From NCBI GenBank assembly GCA_963823095.1, contig CAWGKI010000001.1, positions 1,054,001 through 1,118,000 on the forward strand: a stretch of DNA of 64,000 nt. The letters run 5' to 3'. The first letter of the stretch is position 1. Each line of letters begins with the position of its first letter. The DNA comes from CAIVVT01 sp963823095 (GTDB lineage: Bacteria; Acidobacteriota; Terriglobia; Bryobacterales; Bryobacteraceae). Below are positions 1 to 7,858 of this stretch, piece by piece. The translations under genes were made by a program, and so were the position numbers. The notes beneath the pieces are model-generated. The model did no database searches. It had not been told where the DNA came from and saw only the letters and a program-made list of their open reading frames with translations.

Positions 1-604
1 CGACGAGTTACAGGAAGTGGCGCACCGGCACGGGATTCTCGTCGTCTTCGACGAAGTGCAGAGCGGGATGGGCCGCACGGGCAAGATGTTCGCCCACCAG
101 CATTTCGGCGTGGACCCGGACATCATCGCGCTAGCGAAGGGAATCGCCAGCGGCATGCCGCTTTGCGCAACCGTCGCCAAAGCGAGCTACATGCAGTGGA
201 AGCCCGGTGCGCACGCCTCCACGTTCGGCGGGAACCCGGTATCGGTGGCTGCCGCGCTGACCACCATCCAGCTTCTGGAACAGGAACTGGTGGACAACTC
301 CGCGCGCATCGGCGCTCGCATGAAGGAGCGGATGCAAACCTGGCCCTCGCGCTTCCCCATCGTCGGCGACGTGCGTGGCTTGGGGCTGATGCTCGGCATC
401 GAGATCGTCCGCGATCAGACGACCAAGGAGAAGGCGCCTGAACTGCGAGACCGCATCATCGAACTCGGATTCAGGAAGGGCATCCTCGTGCTGGGCGCGG
501 GCCAGAACTCGGTCCGCCTCGCTCCACCGCTGGTGATCTCGGCGGATCAGGCCGACTGCGCGCTCGACACGCTTGAAGAGTGTATGCGGGAAGTCTGCCA
601 ATAA
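1..604 (+). CDS. Class III aminotransferase (GabT-like), 5' end cut by window
   Basis: C-terminal 200 residues of a PLP-dependent class III (fold type I) aminotransferase; reading is open to the window start and ends at TAA 602-604. The segment FDEVQSGMGRTG is the class III signature around the PLP-binding aspartate, and ALAKGIASGMP carries the Schiff-base lysine. HASTFGGNPV matches the dimer-interface/phosphate loop of 4-aminobutyrate and ornithine-type enzymes. The family transfers an omega-amino group from substrates such as GABA to 2-oxoglutarate; the exact substrate cannot be told from this fragment. An internal GTG at 17 is not the real start. The gene is intact as far as seen and is followed, convergently, by the BrnTA genes. 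Confidence 0.9.
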   Translation, partial: DELQEVAHRHGILVVFDEVQSGMGRTGKMFAHQHFGVDPDIIALAKGIASGMPLCATVAKASYMQWKPGAHASTFGGNPVSVAAALTTIQLLEQELVDNSARIGARMKERMQTWPSRFPIVGDVRGLGLMLGIEIVRDQTTKEKAPELRDRIIELGFRKGILVLGAGQNSVRLAPPLVISADQADCALDTLEECMREVCQ

Positions 605-642
605 CGGGCAGTCTTGTCCTCGGGCTGCGGGGCAAGTTTCCA

Positions 643-981
643 TCACGCTGGTTTCAACCCGCTGCGCGAGCGGATCTTCTGCTTCGGCGCCGGTGCTGCG
701 CCTGACCTGAGAGGCGGCTGGCTCTCCATCGCCGCTCGCAGAATGTAGTTGATACGAGTCTGATAACCCCTGCCGTAGGCCTTGAGCCACTTCAGCACGT
801 CGGCATCCAGACGGATCGTGAGCTGTTGTTTCACCGGAGGCCATGCTTCCTTCGCCTTGGCAAAGAATGCGTCCCCTAGCGGTGGGATGTCGGAATAGTC
901 AATCGGCGTCTTGTCCAGGCGGCGGGCCTGGGCCGGGCTGAGTTTCGGTAGGTTGTCCGGATCAAGCTGAAAGCGTTTCAT
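643..981 (-). CDS. brnA: BrnA-type antitoxin
   Basis: 112-residue protein. The C-terminal half (TIRLDADVLKWLKAYGRGYQ, then TRINYILRAAM) is the ribbon-helix-helix-like DNA-binding region typical of the BrnA antitoxin family; the N-terminal half, rich in proline and acidic residues, would wrap the toxin. It is the second gene of a two-gene unit: its start overlaps the end of the preceding brnT by 20 bp, the usual toxin-first order for BrnT/BrnA. Members bind and neutralise the BrnT ribonuclease and autorepress the operon promoter. The promoter should lie just upstream of brnT, near 1241-1300, back to back with the methyltransferase gene. Assignment is by motif and arrangement only. Confidence 0.8.
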   Translation of the reverse strand: MKRFQLDPDNLPKLSPAQARRLDKTPIDYSDIPPLGDAFFAKAKEAWPPVKQQLTIRLDADVLKWLKAYGRGYQTRINYILRAAMESQPPLRSGAAPAPKQKIRSRSGLKPA

Positions 982-1240
982 CGTATTGCCTCCGTTCGCG
1001 CCGATTAGCCTTCCGTGCCGAAATCAGGCGGATGCTGCTGGCACGCCTGGTATAGGCGACCGCGTAAAGCCGGCCATCGATCAAGCCCAGGGTGATCCGC
1101 CTGTCTTCACCATAGTCCCGGCGGTCGTCCCCGGCATCCAGCCGGTTTGAGTCGAAGAAGACGCGGGCGGCGTACTCAAACGGAACGCCATGCTTGGCGA
1201 GATTTCGTCCGGCCTTCCGCTCGTCCCATTCAAATGTCAT
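962..1240 (-). CDS. brnT: BrnT-type ribonuclease toxin
   Basis: 92-residue protein starting at ATG 1240; a longer reading to 1315 exists but adds a non-family N-terminus. The opening FEWDERKAGRNLAKHGVPF is the hallmark of BrnT toxins (W-D-x-x-K-A-x-x-N-x-x-K-H-G-V), and the later strands ITLGLIDGRLYAVAYTRR and RLISARKANRRER complete the RelE-like fold with the conserved basic C-terminal segment. BrnT cleaves RNA and arrests growth under stress until neutralised by BrnA, encoded immediately downstream with a 20-bp overlap. No sign of damage. Alternative: a solitary toxin relative, but the adjacent antitoxin makes this unlikely. Confidence 0.83.
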   Translation of the reverse strand: MTFEWDERKAGRNLAKHGVPFEYAARVFFDSNRLDAGDDRRDYGEDRRITLGLIDGRLYAVAYTRRASSIRLISARKANRRERRQYDETLSA

Positions 1241-1313
1241 CGCCAGCGTAGCTCTCTTTGTAGTTACATTCAAGTGTCGCACGAAGCGGCCTCGAAGGTG
1301 GGGCCAAGGCTGC

Positions 1314-1907
1314 ATGGTCTCCGGCGGGCTGGCCCGAGTCCAGGCCCGTTACACTGGTCTGGTGGCTCCTCCCCGCATTCTGGACGTTGGCTGTGGCGTC
1401 AATAAGTTCGCCGGCTCCATCGGCATCGACAACAATCCGCGCACCAAGGCCGACGTGCTGTGCGATCTGGACCACTTCCCCTATCCCTTTTGCGACAACT
1501 CGTTCGACCAGTTGCGTGCGATTCACGTGATCGAGCACGTCGCCGACGTCATCCGCACGATGGAGGAGTTCCACCGCCTGGTGTGTGCGGGCGGCAGCGT
1601 GTTGTTGGAAACGCCGCACTACACCGACTTCTCCTCCTTTTGCGATCCGACGCATCGCTGGCATCTGAATTCGTTTTCGTTCCGCTACTTCGGCGAAAAC
1701 AATGCAGGCTTCGGATACTACTCGCTGGCCAGATTCCGTGAGAGAAAAGTGCGCGTAAAGCTACTAGCTCTGTGGAGGTATCTGGGCTTCGAACTGCTGG
1801 TGAACGCCTTCCCGCGCTTCCGCCGCTTTTGGGAGTATTACCTTTGCTACGTAGTGCGGGGCAAGGTGATGACTTTCGAGTTCGAGGTTCTGAAGAGTCC
1901 CAAGTGA
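1314..1907 (+). CDS. Class I SAM-dependent methyltransferase
   Basis: About 197 residues from ATG 1314 (a GTG at 1362 is an alternative; the open frame extends upstream to 1194 without family sequence). ILDVGCGVNKF is motif I of class I methyltransferases, followed by GIDNNPRTKADVLCDL (acidic loop), FDQLRAIHVIEHV (motif post II) and a GGSVLLETPHY strand, as in methyltransferase type 11 proteins. Substrate unknown; the C-terminus lacks a recognisable specificity domain. Its TGA overlaps the GTG start of yraN by two bases (GTGA), so the two are probably translated as a coupled pair. It runs divergently from brnTA. Confidence 0.8.
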   Translation: MVSGGLARVQARYTGLVAPPRILDVGCGVNKFAGSIGIDNNPRTKADVLCDLDHFPYPFCDNSFDQLRAIHVIEHVADVIRTMEEFHRLVCAGGSVLLETPHYTDFSSFCDPTHRWHLNSFSFRYFGENNAGFGYYSLARFRERKVRVKLLALWRYLGFELLVNAFPRFRRFWEYYLCYVVRGKVMTFEFEVLKSPK

Positions 1908-2329
1908 TCCGCTGGCTCTTGTCACATGTCGATGCAGTGCGTCACGCCGCTCTGCGCGGCCGCAGGCCCGGCACTCAGTCGCTGGGGCGCCGGGGCGAAG
2001 ACTTGGCGCATCGTTACCTTCAAAGCAAGGGCTTCCGCATCCTGGCCCGCAATTGGATGGGGCCGCACCTCGCCGAAGCCGACATCGTCGCCAGCGACAA
2101 AGGCCGAACGGTATTCGTCGAGGTGAAGTCACGTGCAGGCGACGAATTCGGTTCGCCTGAGCGGGCAGTGGACGACGTAAAGATCGTCGCGCAACGGCGG
2201 GCCGCGCGAGCCTGGGCGCGGCGGGCGGGCATTCAGGCCAGCGAAATCCGTTTCGATCTGGTCACTGTGGTCTTCACTAACCCGCCCCAAATCGAGCACT
2301 TCCGTGACGCCTGGAGTTTCAAGCACTGA
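1904..2329 (+). CDS. yraN: YraN/UPF0102 family nuclease-like protein
   Basis: 141 residues from GTG 1904, which overlaps the preceding stop (GTGA); chosen because the sequence before it is a shadow of the methyltransferase end. The core LGRRGEDLAHRYLQSKGFRI, then ARNWMGPHLAEADIVASDKG and TVFVEVKSRAGDEFGSPERA, is the UPF0102 restriction-endonuclease-like fold with the D...EVK metal-binding signature. The family is near universal in bacteria and is thought to act in DNA processing, but its function is not settled. Length is normal (about 120-140). Transcriptionally and translationally coupled to the methyltransferase. Confidence 0.88.
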   Translation: MIRWLLSHVDAVRHAALRGRRPGTQSLGRRGEDLAHRYLQSKGFRILARNWMGPHLAEADIVASDKGRTVFVEVKSRAGDEFGSPERAVDDVKIVAQRRAARAWARRAGIQASEIRFDLVTVVFTNPPQIEHFRDAWSFKH

Positions 2330-2409
2330 CATCCAAACGGACTAGTACCGATCGGGTGATGAACCGATCCAGGAATCGGATATTCTAATGTCTTGCCCTG
2401 TCCGGGGCC

Positions 2410-3423
2410 TTGGAGATTCCTTTGCCAGACCTTCGTAGAGACCCGATCAACGGGCGTTGGGTCATTATTGCCACCGACCGGGCCCGCCGCCCGGACGACT
2501 TCACCCGCGAGCGGGTGGTGCCGAAAAATGGGCGCATTTGTCCGTTCTGTCCGGGGAACGAATCCAAGACCCCGCCGGAAGTTCTGGCGTACCGCTCGGG
2601 CGGCTCCCCAAATCACGCGGGCTGGCAACTGCGTGTGGTGCCGAACAAGTTCCCCGCCCTGCGCGTCGAGGGCTCGCTCGACCGGCAAGGCGAGGGACCT
2701 TACGACCGGATGAACGGCGTGGGCGCGCACGAGGTCATCATCGAGACCAACAACCACAGCGCGACGCCCGGATCGCTGACCGAGAAGGAGTATGAGGACA
2801 CCTTCTTCGCCTACCGCGATCGCATGGCCGATCTGAAAAAGGACACGCGGCTGCGCTACATCCTCATCTTCAAGAATTACGGCGAGAACGCGGGCGCCAC
2901 GCTGGAGCACCCGCACTCACAGCTCATCGCCTTGCCCGTGGTGCCTAAACGTGTCATCGAAGAGATGGAGGGCGCCAAGCGGCATTTCGACTACCGCGAG
3001 CGCTGCATCTACTGCGACATTATCCAACACGAGGCTCTGGCGCAGCAGCGCGTGGTGCTTGAAACCGATCGATTCACGGTGATTTGTCCGTATGCTTCGC
3101 GGTTCCCGTTCGAGGTCTGGATCATGCCTCGCAGGCATGCGTCGCACTTTGAGACGATTGACACGGGCACGGTGCGGAATCTCGCGTGGGTCATACGGGT
3201 GCTGATGAGAAAGATGGAGAAGGCTTTGGAATCGCCACCGTTCAACATGATCGTCAGCACCGCGCCGGTGCAGGACGCGCCGTACGATTACACTCATTGG
3301 CACATCCAGATCATCCCGAAACTGACGCGAGTCGCGGGTTTCGAATCGGGCACGGATTTCTATATCAACCCCACGCCGCCCGAGGAAGCCGCGCGTTTCC
3401 TGCGCGACATCGGGCTGCCATAG
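2410..3423 (+). CDS. galT: Galactose-1-phosphate uridylyltransferase
   Basis: 337-residue HIT-superfamily enzyme of the Leloir pathway exchanging UMP between UDP-glucose and galactose-1-phosphate. Visible: N-terminal LRRDPINGRWVIIATDRARR, the zinc-site CPFCPG near residue 46, and the active-site stretch GATLEHPHSQLIALP with the HPH nucleophile motif. A second HIT-like half (CIYCDI ... THWHIQIIPK) follows. The start used is TTG 2410; the nearest ATG (2388) is out of frame. Some acidobacterial members act on other NDP-sugars, so specificity is inferred. No gal genes adjoin it. A 34-bp inverted repeat lies 78 bp downstream. Confidence 0.9.
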   Translation: MEIPLPDLRRDPINGRWVIIATDRARRPDDFTRERVVPKNGRICPFCPGNESKTPPEVLAYRSGGSPNHAGWQLRVVPNKFPALRVEGSLDRQGEGPYDRMNGVGAHEVIIETNNHSATPGSLTEKEYEDTFFAYRDRMADLKKDTRLRYILIFKNYGENAGATLEHPHSQLIALPVVPKRVIEEMEGAKRHFDYRERCIYCDIIQHEALAQQRVVLETDRFTVICPYASRFPFEVWIMPRRHASHFETIDTGTVRNLAWVIRVLMRKMEKALESPPFNMIVSTAPVQDAPYDYTHWHIQIIPKLTRVAGFESGTDFYINPTPPEEAARFLRDIGLP

Positions 3424-3500
3424 GCTCTGCTCGCGATGCGGCAGGCTTGGGTGGAGGCAGACTTTTCACCCCCAGAGAATGAGAATCCGGTGCGTGCCCA

Positions 3501-3595
3501 CCCAGCACCGAACCGCGAACGAAGAGAGCGGCCAATGCCAGAGAGCGGTGAGCACGCCCTATGGCCGCTCTCTTCGTTCGCGGTTCGGTGCTGGG
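3501..3595. repeat. Perfect 34-bp inverted repeat
   Basis: Arms 3501-3534 and 3562-3595 are exact reverse complements (outer ends CCCAGCACCG / CGGTGCTGGG) around a 27-base spacer. No T-tract follows, so it is not an ordinary intrinsic terminator although it lies between galT and the convergent EamA gene. The rest of 3424-3702 holds no supported gene. Confidence 0.85.
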
Positions 3596-3702
3596 GAACG
3601 AGTGGTCGATTTTCATCCTTGGTGGCGAACGGTCTGCTGGTCATGGAGAGATCGGTGCTGGTAGGCGGGGAATGCCCATCCGCCGGACAGCACTCCGCGG
3701 AC

Positions 3703-4137
3703 CTAACGTGTCAATGCGGCCACGAGTACTCCGGCGGTGACCAGGACCGCGCCGAGAACGCTGCCCAGTGTGGGCTTCTCGCCCAGGAAGACGAAGGCCA
3801 TCGCGACGGCGAGCGCCACGCTCAGCTTGTCGATGGGCGCGACGCGCGAAGCATCGCCGAGCTTCAGCGCCTTGTAGTAGAAGAGCCACGACAGACCCGT
3901 TGCGATGGCCGACAGGAACAGGAACAGGTAGGAGTGGCGCGAGATCCGCGTCAGATCCCGCGCATTGCCCTGCGCGAAGACGATGCCCCATGCGAAAAAG
4001 ACGATGATGACCGTGCGCAGTGCGACCGCGAGATTGCTGTCCACGTCGCGCACGCCGATCTTTCCGAAGATGGCGACGAGCGCGCCGAAGATGGCGGAGA
4101 GGATGGCGTAACCTACCCAGGTCATGGCAACTCCCAC
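3703..4137 (-). CDS. EamA/DMT-family membrane transporter, single-domain
   Basis: 144 residues (ATG 4137; an alternative start, MTWVGY, at 4125). One EamA repeat of about five membrane segments: WVGYAILSAIFGALVAIFGK, a second around LRTVIIVFFAWGIVF, then YLFLFLSAIATGLSWLFYYK, LSVALAVAMAFVFLGE and the final TLGSVLGAVLVTAGVLVAAL. GLSWLFYYKAL and the ...GE-x-P tail are typical. Half-length members like this one (about 140 residues) form dimers equivalent to the ten-helix drug/metabolite transporters. Substrate unknown. Stands alone, convergent with galT. Confidence 0.85.
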   Translation of the reverse strand: MGVAMTWVGYAILSAIFGALVAIFGKIGVRDVDSNLAVALRTVIIVFFAWGIVFAQGNARDLTRISRHSYLFLFLSAIATGLSWLFYYKALKLGDASRVAPIDKLSVALAVAMAFVFLGEKPTLGSVLGAVLVTAGVLVAALTR

Positions 4138-4185
4138 TAATCCAGAGAGCGGCGGTCCAGGTCAAGCGCGGGTGCGCGAGAGGGC

Positions 4186-4288
4186 GTGGTGGGGCAGGCT
4201 TTTAGCCTGCGCGGGGCTTCAGCCTCGCAAGTGTCCGTCCGGATGGACCGGTTGAAGCCGGTCCTCAGGCTGAAGGCCTGCCCACCAC
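4186..4288. repeat. Palindromic element, TTCA-loop family
   Basis: Outer ends GTGGTGGGGCAGGC / GCCTGCCCACCAC form near-perfect terminal inverted repeats. Inside are small palindromes: stem GCAGGCT around TTT, GGGGCTTCAGCC, ACCGGTTGAAGCCGGT and CAGGC-TGAA-GGCCTG. A close relative lies at 31903-32002, fragments at 14480-14522 and 20797-20845. It fills the gap upstream of the ogt-like gene. Confidence 0.8.
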
Positions 4289-4332
4289 GCGCGCCCCACC
4301 ACGCCGTCCGATAATCGAGAAAGAGCCACAGC

Positions 4333-4830
4333 ATGGCGAATTGGATTTCGGCCGCATTTCCTTATGGCGTTTCACTCCTTCTTGCCTCCGACGGCGAGGC
4401 GCTGGTGCGTGCGCATTTTGTGGCTTCGCCTGACCAGATTCCGAAGGACTGGCCCAGCGGTTGGACTTACTCACCCGAGGACACGGTTCTGTTCGAAGCC
4501 GTGCGGCAGCTCCGGGAGTATTTTGCAGGCGAGCGCGAAGTCTTTACTGTTCCTCTGCGCCCCACGGGGACCGCATTTCAATTGAGCGTGTGGCGTGCGC
4601 TCGAAGAGATCCCCTACGGCCACACACGCACCTATCGCGACATCGCGCACGCGATTGGACGACCCACGGCGACGCGGGCGGTGGGCGCCGCGAACGGGCA
4701 GAACCCGCTGCCGATCTTCGTGCCGTGCCATCGCGTCATCGGATCGAACGGAAGCCTGACCGGATTCGGAGGCGGACTGGACGTCAAGCTCGCGCTGCTG
4801 CGGCTTGAAGGCGTGCTGCTACCAGGCTGA
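4333..4830 (+). CDS. ogt: Methylated-DNA-protein-cysteine methyltransferase
   Basis: 165-residue suicide DNA-repair protein that moves alkyl groups from O6-alkylguanine onto its own cysteine. The active site IFVPCHRVIGSNG puts the acceptor at Cys132; PYGHTRTYRDIA and RAVGAANGQNP form the helix-turn-helix and Asn hinge that flip the base. The N-terminal 75 residues are a degenerate RNase H-like domain. ATG 4333 is the only good start. No Ada-type regulatory domain, so it is the constitutive Ogt/MGMT type. Its 3' end overlaps the convergent lpxK end by 47 bp. Confidence 0.93.
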   Translation: MANWISAAFPYGVSLLLASDGEALVRAHFVASPDQIPKDWPSGWTYSPEDTVLFEAVRQLREYFAGEREVFTVPLRPTGTAFQLSVWRALEEIPYGHTRTYRDIAHAIGRPTATRAVGAANGQNPLPIFVPCHRVIGSNGSLTGFGGGLDVKLALLRLEGVLLPG

Positions 4831-5867
4831 ACAACTCCGCGCCGTGATCGACTTCCACTCGAATCGGCAGCGCAATGATGCGCCTGTCGTTTTGGAAACG
4901 CGGGGGCAGGTTCAGCCAATCCTTCTCGGTGGTCACCAGCACGGGAGCGCGACGCAGCAGAGCTTCGATCTCGGCTTCCGCGTAACGGTGATGATCGGGA
5001 AAGATCTCGAAGAAGGCAGGTTGGAAGAGCCGGACGGGGGCCGTGGCTTCCGGCTCTTTTTCGACTGAGTCGTCAGCACGGATCTGGCCCAGCGTCGTTC
5101 GGAACGCCTCGGGATTGCCCAGCCCGCAGAACGCTCCCGCGCCTTCGGGCAGGGTCTCCAGTCCCGCGACCGTTCTCGAAAAGAAGATGGGCGCCTTCGG
5201 ATTCCAGCGCCGGATCTCGCGTCACTAGTCCTGCATAAGTTCGACCCGGGATGGTGCGCGTGATGACGACGATGTGGGCCCTGCGCAGCGCGGAGAAGTC
5301 CTCGCGCAGACGGCCGAGCGGCAGCACGCCGCCGCTCAGCGGATCGAGCGCGTCGATCAGGACGATGTCGCAATCGCGCCGCAGCTTCCAGTGCTGGAAG
5401 CCATCGTCGAGGACGGCGCAGTCGAGCGCATAGCGCGCGTGGAGAGCGACCAGAGTGCGGGCGCGGTCCGCTCCGACTCCGACGACTGCGTATCCGGCAC
5501 GGAGATGCAGCATGGCTTCCTCGCCTGCCGATTCGACGGAGTAACAACCGCTCCCTGACGGTCGCGGCTCCGTTTCAAGGTGTGCCTCCGGTTCGGGGCC
5601 TAGCGTCAGAACGTCCGGGCCGCCGCGCCTGCCGTATCCTCGCAGCAGCACGCCGGGCGAGCGGCCTTTCTGCTTCAACATGGCGCAGAGCCAGATGACG
5701 AATGGAGTCTTGCCCGTCCCGCCGACGCTGAGGTTGCCGACACTCACCAGGCAGCACACGCGCTGCCGGCGGTCCGATCGAAAGGCCCTGTCGATTTGGA
5801 GACCGGCGCGCCAAACCCAAGTCAGCGGTCCGAGCGCCAGCCGTTTCCAGAGCGGATGCAGCGGCAT
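4784..5867 (-). CDS. lpxK: Tetraacyldisaccharide 4'-kinase, frameshifted
   Basis: Lipid A pathway kinase phosphorylating the 4' position of the disaccharide at the inner membrane. From ATG 5867: an N-terminal hydrophobic segment, VSVGNLSVGGTGKTPFVIWL (P-loop), RGYGRRGG, and VLDDGFQHWKLRRDCDIVLID (the DDG-QH catalytic motif). After GRTYAGLVT (near 5225) the frame changes by one base and continues as EIRRWNPKAPIFF ... VLVTTEKDWLNLPP to TGA at 4784. That C-terminal half is normal for LpxK (the TTEKD motif is present), so the enzyme is probably intact in the cell and the break a sequence error. Twelve codons at 5544-5579 are a copy of an intergenic repeat, inserted in frame. No stop separates it from the upstream kdtA. 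The 3' end overlaps ogt. Confidence 0.85.
5544..5579 (-). repeat. In-frame half copy of the 35-bp repeat inside lpxK
   Basis: This 36-base stretch matches the arms of the inverted repeats at 10129-10254 and 53910-54030. On the minus strand it encodes LETEPRPSGSGC, placed between the GPEPEAH and SAGEEAMLHLRA segments of LpxK, where other LpxK proteins go almost directly from the RGYGG strand to the AGDEP loop. Exactly 12 codons, so the frame is kept. Confidence 0.8.
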
Positions 5868-7188
5868 GGGCAGCGCTTCCTCATAGGCCGTCTCAAGTAC
5901 AGCCACGGCGCGCGCCGTGGCGCCGCGACGGGCCTGAGCCAGCTCGCGTCCCCGCTCGCCCGTCTTCTCCATGCGGGCACGATCATCGAGCAACTCGACC
6001 AGAACCCCGCCTAACTCGCGCGGATCCGTGACTCGTACCCAGGCTTCGTGCGCGTCAAAATCGGCCGCGATCTCGGCGAAGTTCTCCATGTGAGGTCCGG
6101 CGACCACCGGGACGCCGAACGCCGCTGGCTCCAGCGGATTGTGCCCGCCGCGATGAGGAAACGTTCCCCCCATGAACACGGCGTTGCCCAAGCTAAACAG
6201 CCCGGCGAGTTCGCCCATAGTATCGACCAGCAGGACTCCGGGGAGTTGCAGCGGAGCATCGCCGTTGAGTCAGCGACCGGCGCAGGAAGGGGATTCCCGA
6301 GGCCTGCAATCGTTCCGCGGCCGCATCGAATCGTTCGGGTTTGCGCGGGGCCCAGAGCAGCAGCATTCGGGGGAAGCGTCCACGCAGTTTCAGGAATGTG
6401 TAGATGACCAGTTCGTCTTCGTCGAGGTCGCCTTCGCGCTCGGGCGGCATGGTGCTGGCCGCGATCAAGACCGTCGATGGATGCAAACGCTCGACGAGTT
6501 CCCGCACCACGGGAGAGACGTGCGTCGTTGCGGGGTCGAAATCGTACTTGAGATTACCGGCGGCTTCCACGCGTTCGGCCCCGAGTTCGCGGTAGCGTTC
6601 CGCGGCGCGCTCGTCTTGCGCCAGGATGGCGTCTGGACGCGAGAGCGGCGCGCGAAAGAACCAGCGCCAGCGCCGGTAGGCGGGCATGGCTTTGTCCGAA
6701 ATACGGCCGTTGACGACCACCAGCGATGCGCCGGCGCGCTTGGCCTCGCGGTAGAGATTCGGCCAGATCTCGGTCTCCATGACGACAACAAGTGCCGGTT
6801 TCAACACCCGCAAGATCGACCTGACGGCGAAGCTCATATCGACAGGCGTGAAGAAGACTCCGGCAGCCAACCCGGCTAGCTTCTGGTCCGCCATGGCCCG
6901 CCCGGCGAGTGTGGTAACCGAAACATAGACGGGCGCCCAGGGCATGGACTGCTTCATCTGTTTGAGCAGCGGCACGGCCGTCAGGACCTCGCCGACCGAA
7001 ACGGCATGCAACCAGACCGCGCCGGGAACCGTCCTGCGAAAGGACTGCGGAAGAATTCCAAACCGCTCCTTCAGACCGTGCGCATAGCGCCGGTCCCGTA
7101 CCACCCGCAGGCCCAGATAGAGTAGGAGCAGTGGGAACGCCAGAATAGTCAGCGCGCGGTAACCAGCTTCTATGAGAGTTCTTTTCAC
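5868..7188 (-). CDS. kdtA: 3-deoxy-D-manno-octulosonic acid transferase, frameshifted
   Basis: GT30 enzyme that adds Kdo to lipid IVA. From GTG 7188: a membrane anchor (ALTILAFPLLLLYLGLR), LKERFG, WLHAVSVGEVLTAVPLL, VSVTTLAGR, FTPVDMSFAV and METEIWPNL, all diagnostic of KdtA/WaaA. Near 6240-6262 the frame changes by one base: SLT is followed in the next frame by NGDAPLQLPGVLLVDTMGEL and then GGTFPHRGGHNPLEPAAFGVPV, the donor-binding C-terminus. The reading then runs without a stop into lpxK at 5867. Either the stop was lost to an indel or the two lipid A enzymes are one polypeptide. The start overlaps, head to head, the start of the secreted protein at 7172. Confidence 0.85.
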
Positions 7189-7845
7189 GATCTCCGCTCT
7201 TCTACTTTCGCTCTTTGCGCTCGCCGCCTGGTGCGGAGGCGCGCCGAATGCGGCCGACACGGTGCAGCCATTCCGGCCCGCGCCCGCTCCAGCCTGGCCC
7301 TCGCACCAGGGTATTGGAGAAGTCACCTTCGCCGCCGTGCGCTACGAAAGCGACGCGGACACACGGCCTGTTTTCGGCAAGATCAATCCGAACGAGTACG
7401 GCGTTCTGCCGGTGCTGCTGATCGTCGAGAACAAGAGCAATCAGAACCTGCTGCTCGACCAGATGAAGATCCAATTCATGGCGCCCGGCGGGATCCGGTT
7501 GGACCCGACGGCGGCGAAGGACTTGCCCTATCTGATCGGCCCGAAGCGGCCCAGGAATGGTCCGCCGTACCCTATGCCATTTCCTTTTCCGAAGAGGACC
7601 GAAAAAGGCTGAACCCGCTGTCCGAGGTCGCCCTCGATTCGCGCGCTTGGGGGGCGAAGAATCTGCTGCCGGGCGAATCCGCGCATGGGTTCTTCTACTT
7701 TCAAAGCGAGTGGCGGCGGAATTCCTACATCTACGTCAGCGGCATCCGCGAAGGACGCACGCTGAAGGACTTGTTCTTCGCCGAAGTGCCGATGGACAAC
7801 CCCGGCGACGCCAAAGAAGTCGAGCCCGCGGCTCAGCAGCACTGA
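7172..7845 (+). CDS. Secreted protein of unknown function, frameshifted
   Basis: Begins with a clear signal peptide (MRVLFTISALLLSLFALAAW) and continues as a beta-rich domain: EVTFAAVRYESDADTRPVFG, VLPVLLIVENKSNQNLLLD, MKIQFMAPGGIRLDP. The frame changes once around 7541-7570 and resumes as EEDRKRLNPLSEVALDSRAW, then GESAHGFFYFQSEWRRNSYI, ending at 7845. Reassembled length about 224 residues. I do not recognise the family; the fold looks like an immunoglobulin-type periplasmic domain. The ATG is 17 bp inside the divergently read kdtA start, so the two genes share a very short promoter region or one start is mis-set. Confidence 0.65.
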
Positions 7846-7858
7846 ACTCACACCGCGC

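Noticed and set aside
3436..4140. Plus-strand open frame of 234 residues opposite the EamA gene
   Set aside because: It reads through the 34-bp inverted repeat and antisense to clear membrane helices; composition is low-complexity Arg/Asp/Glu, with no family resemblance.
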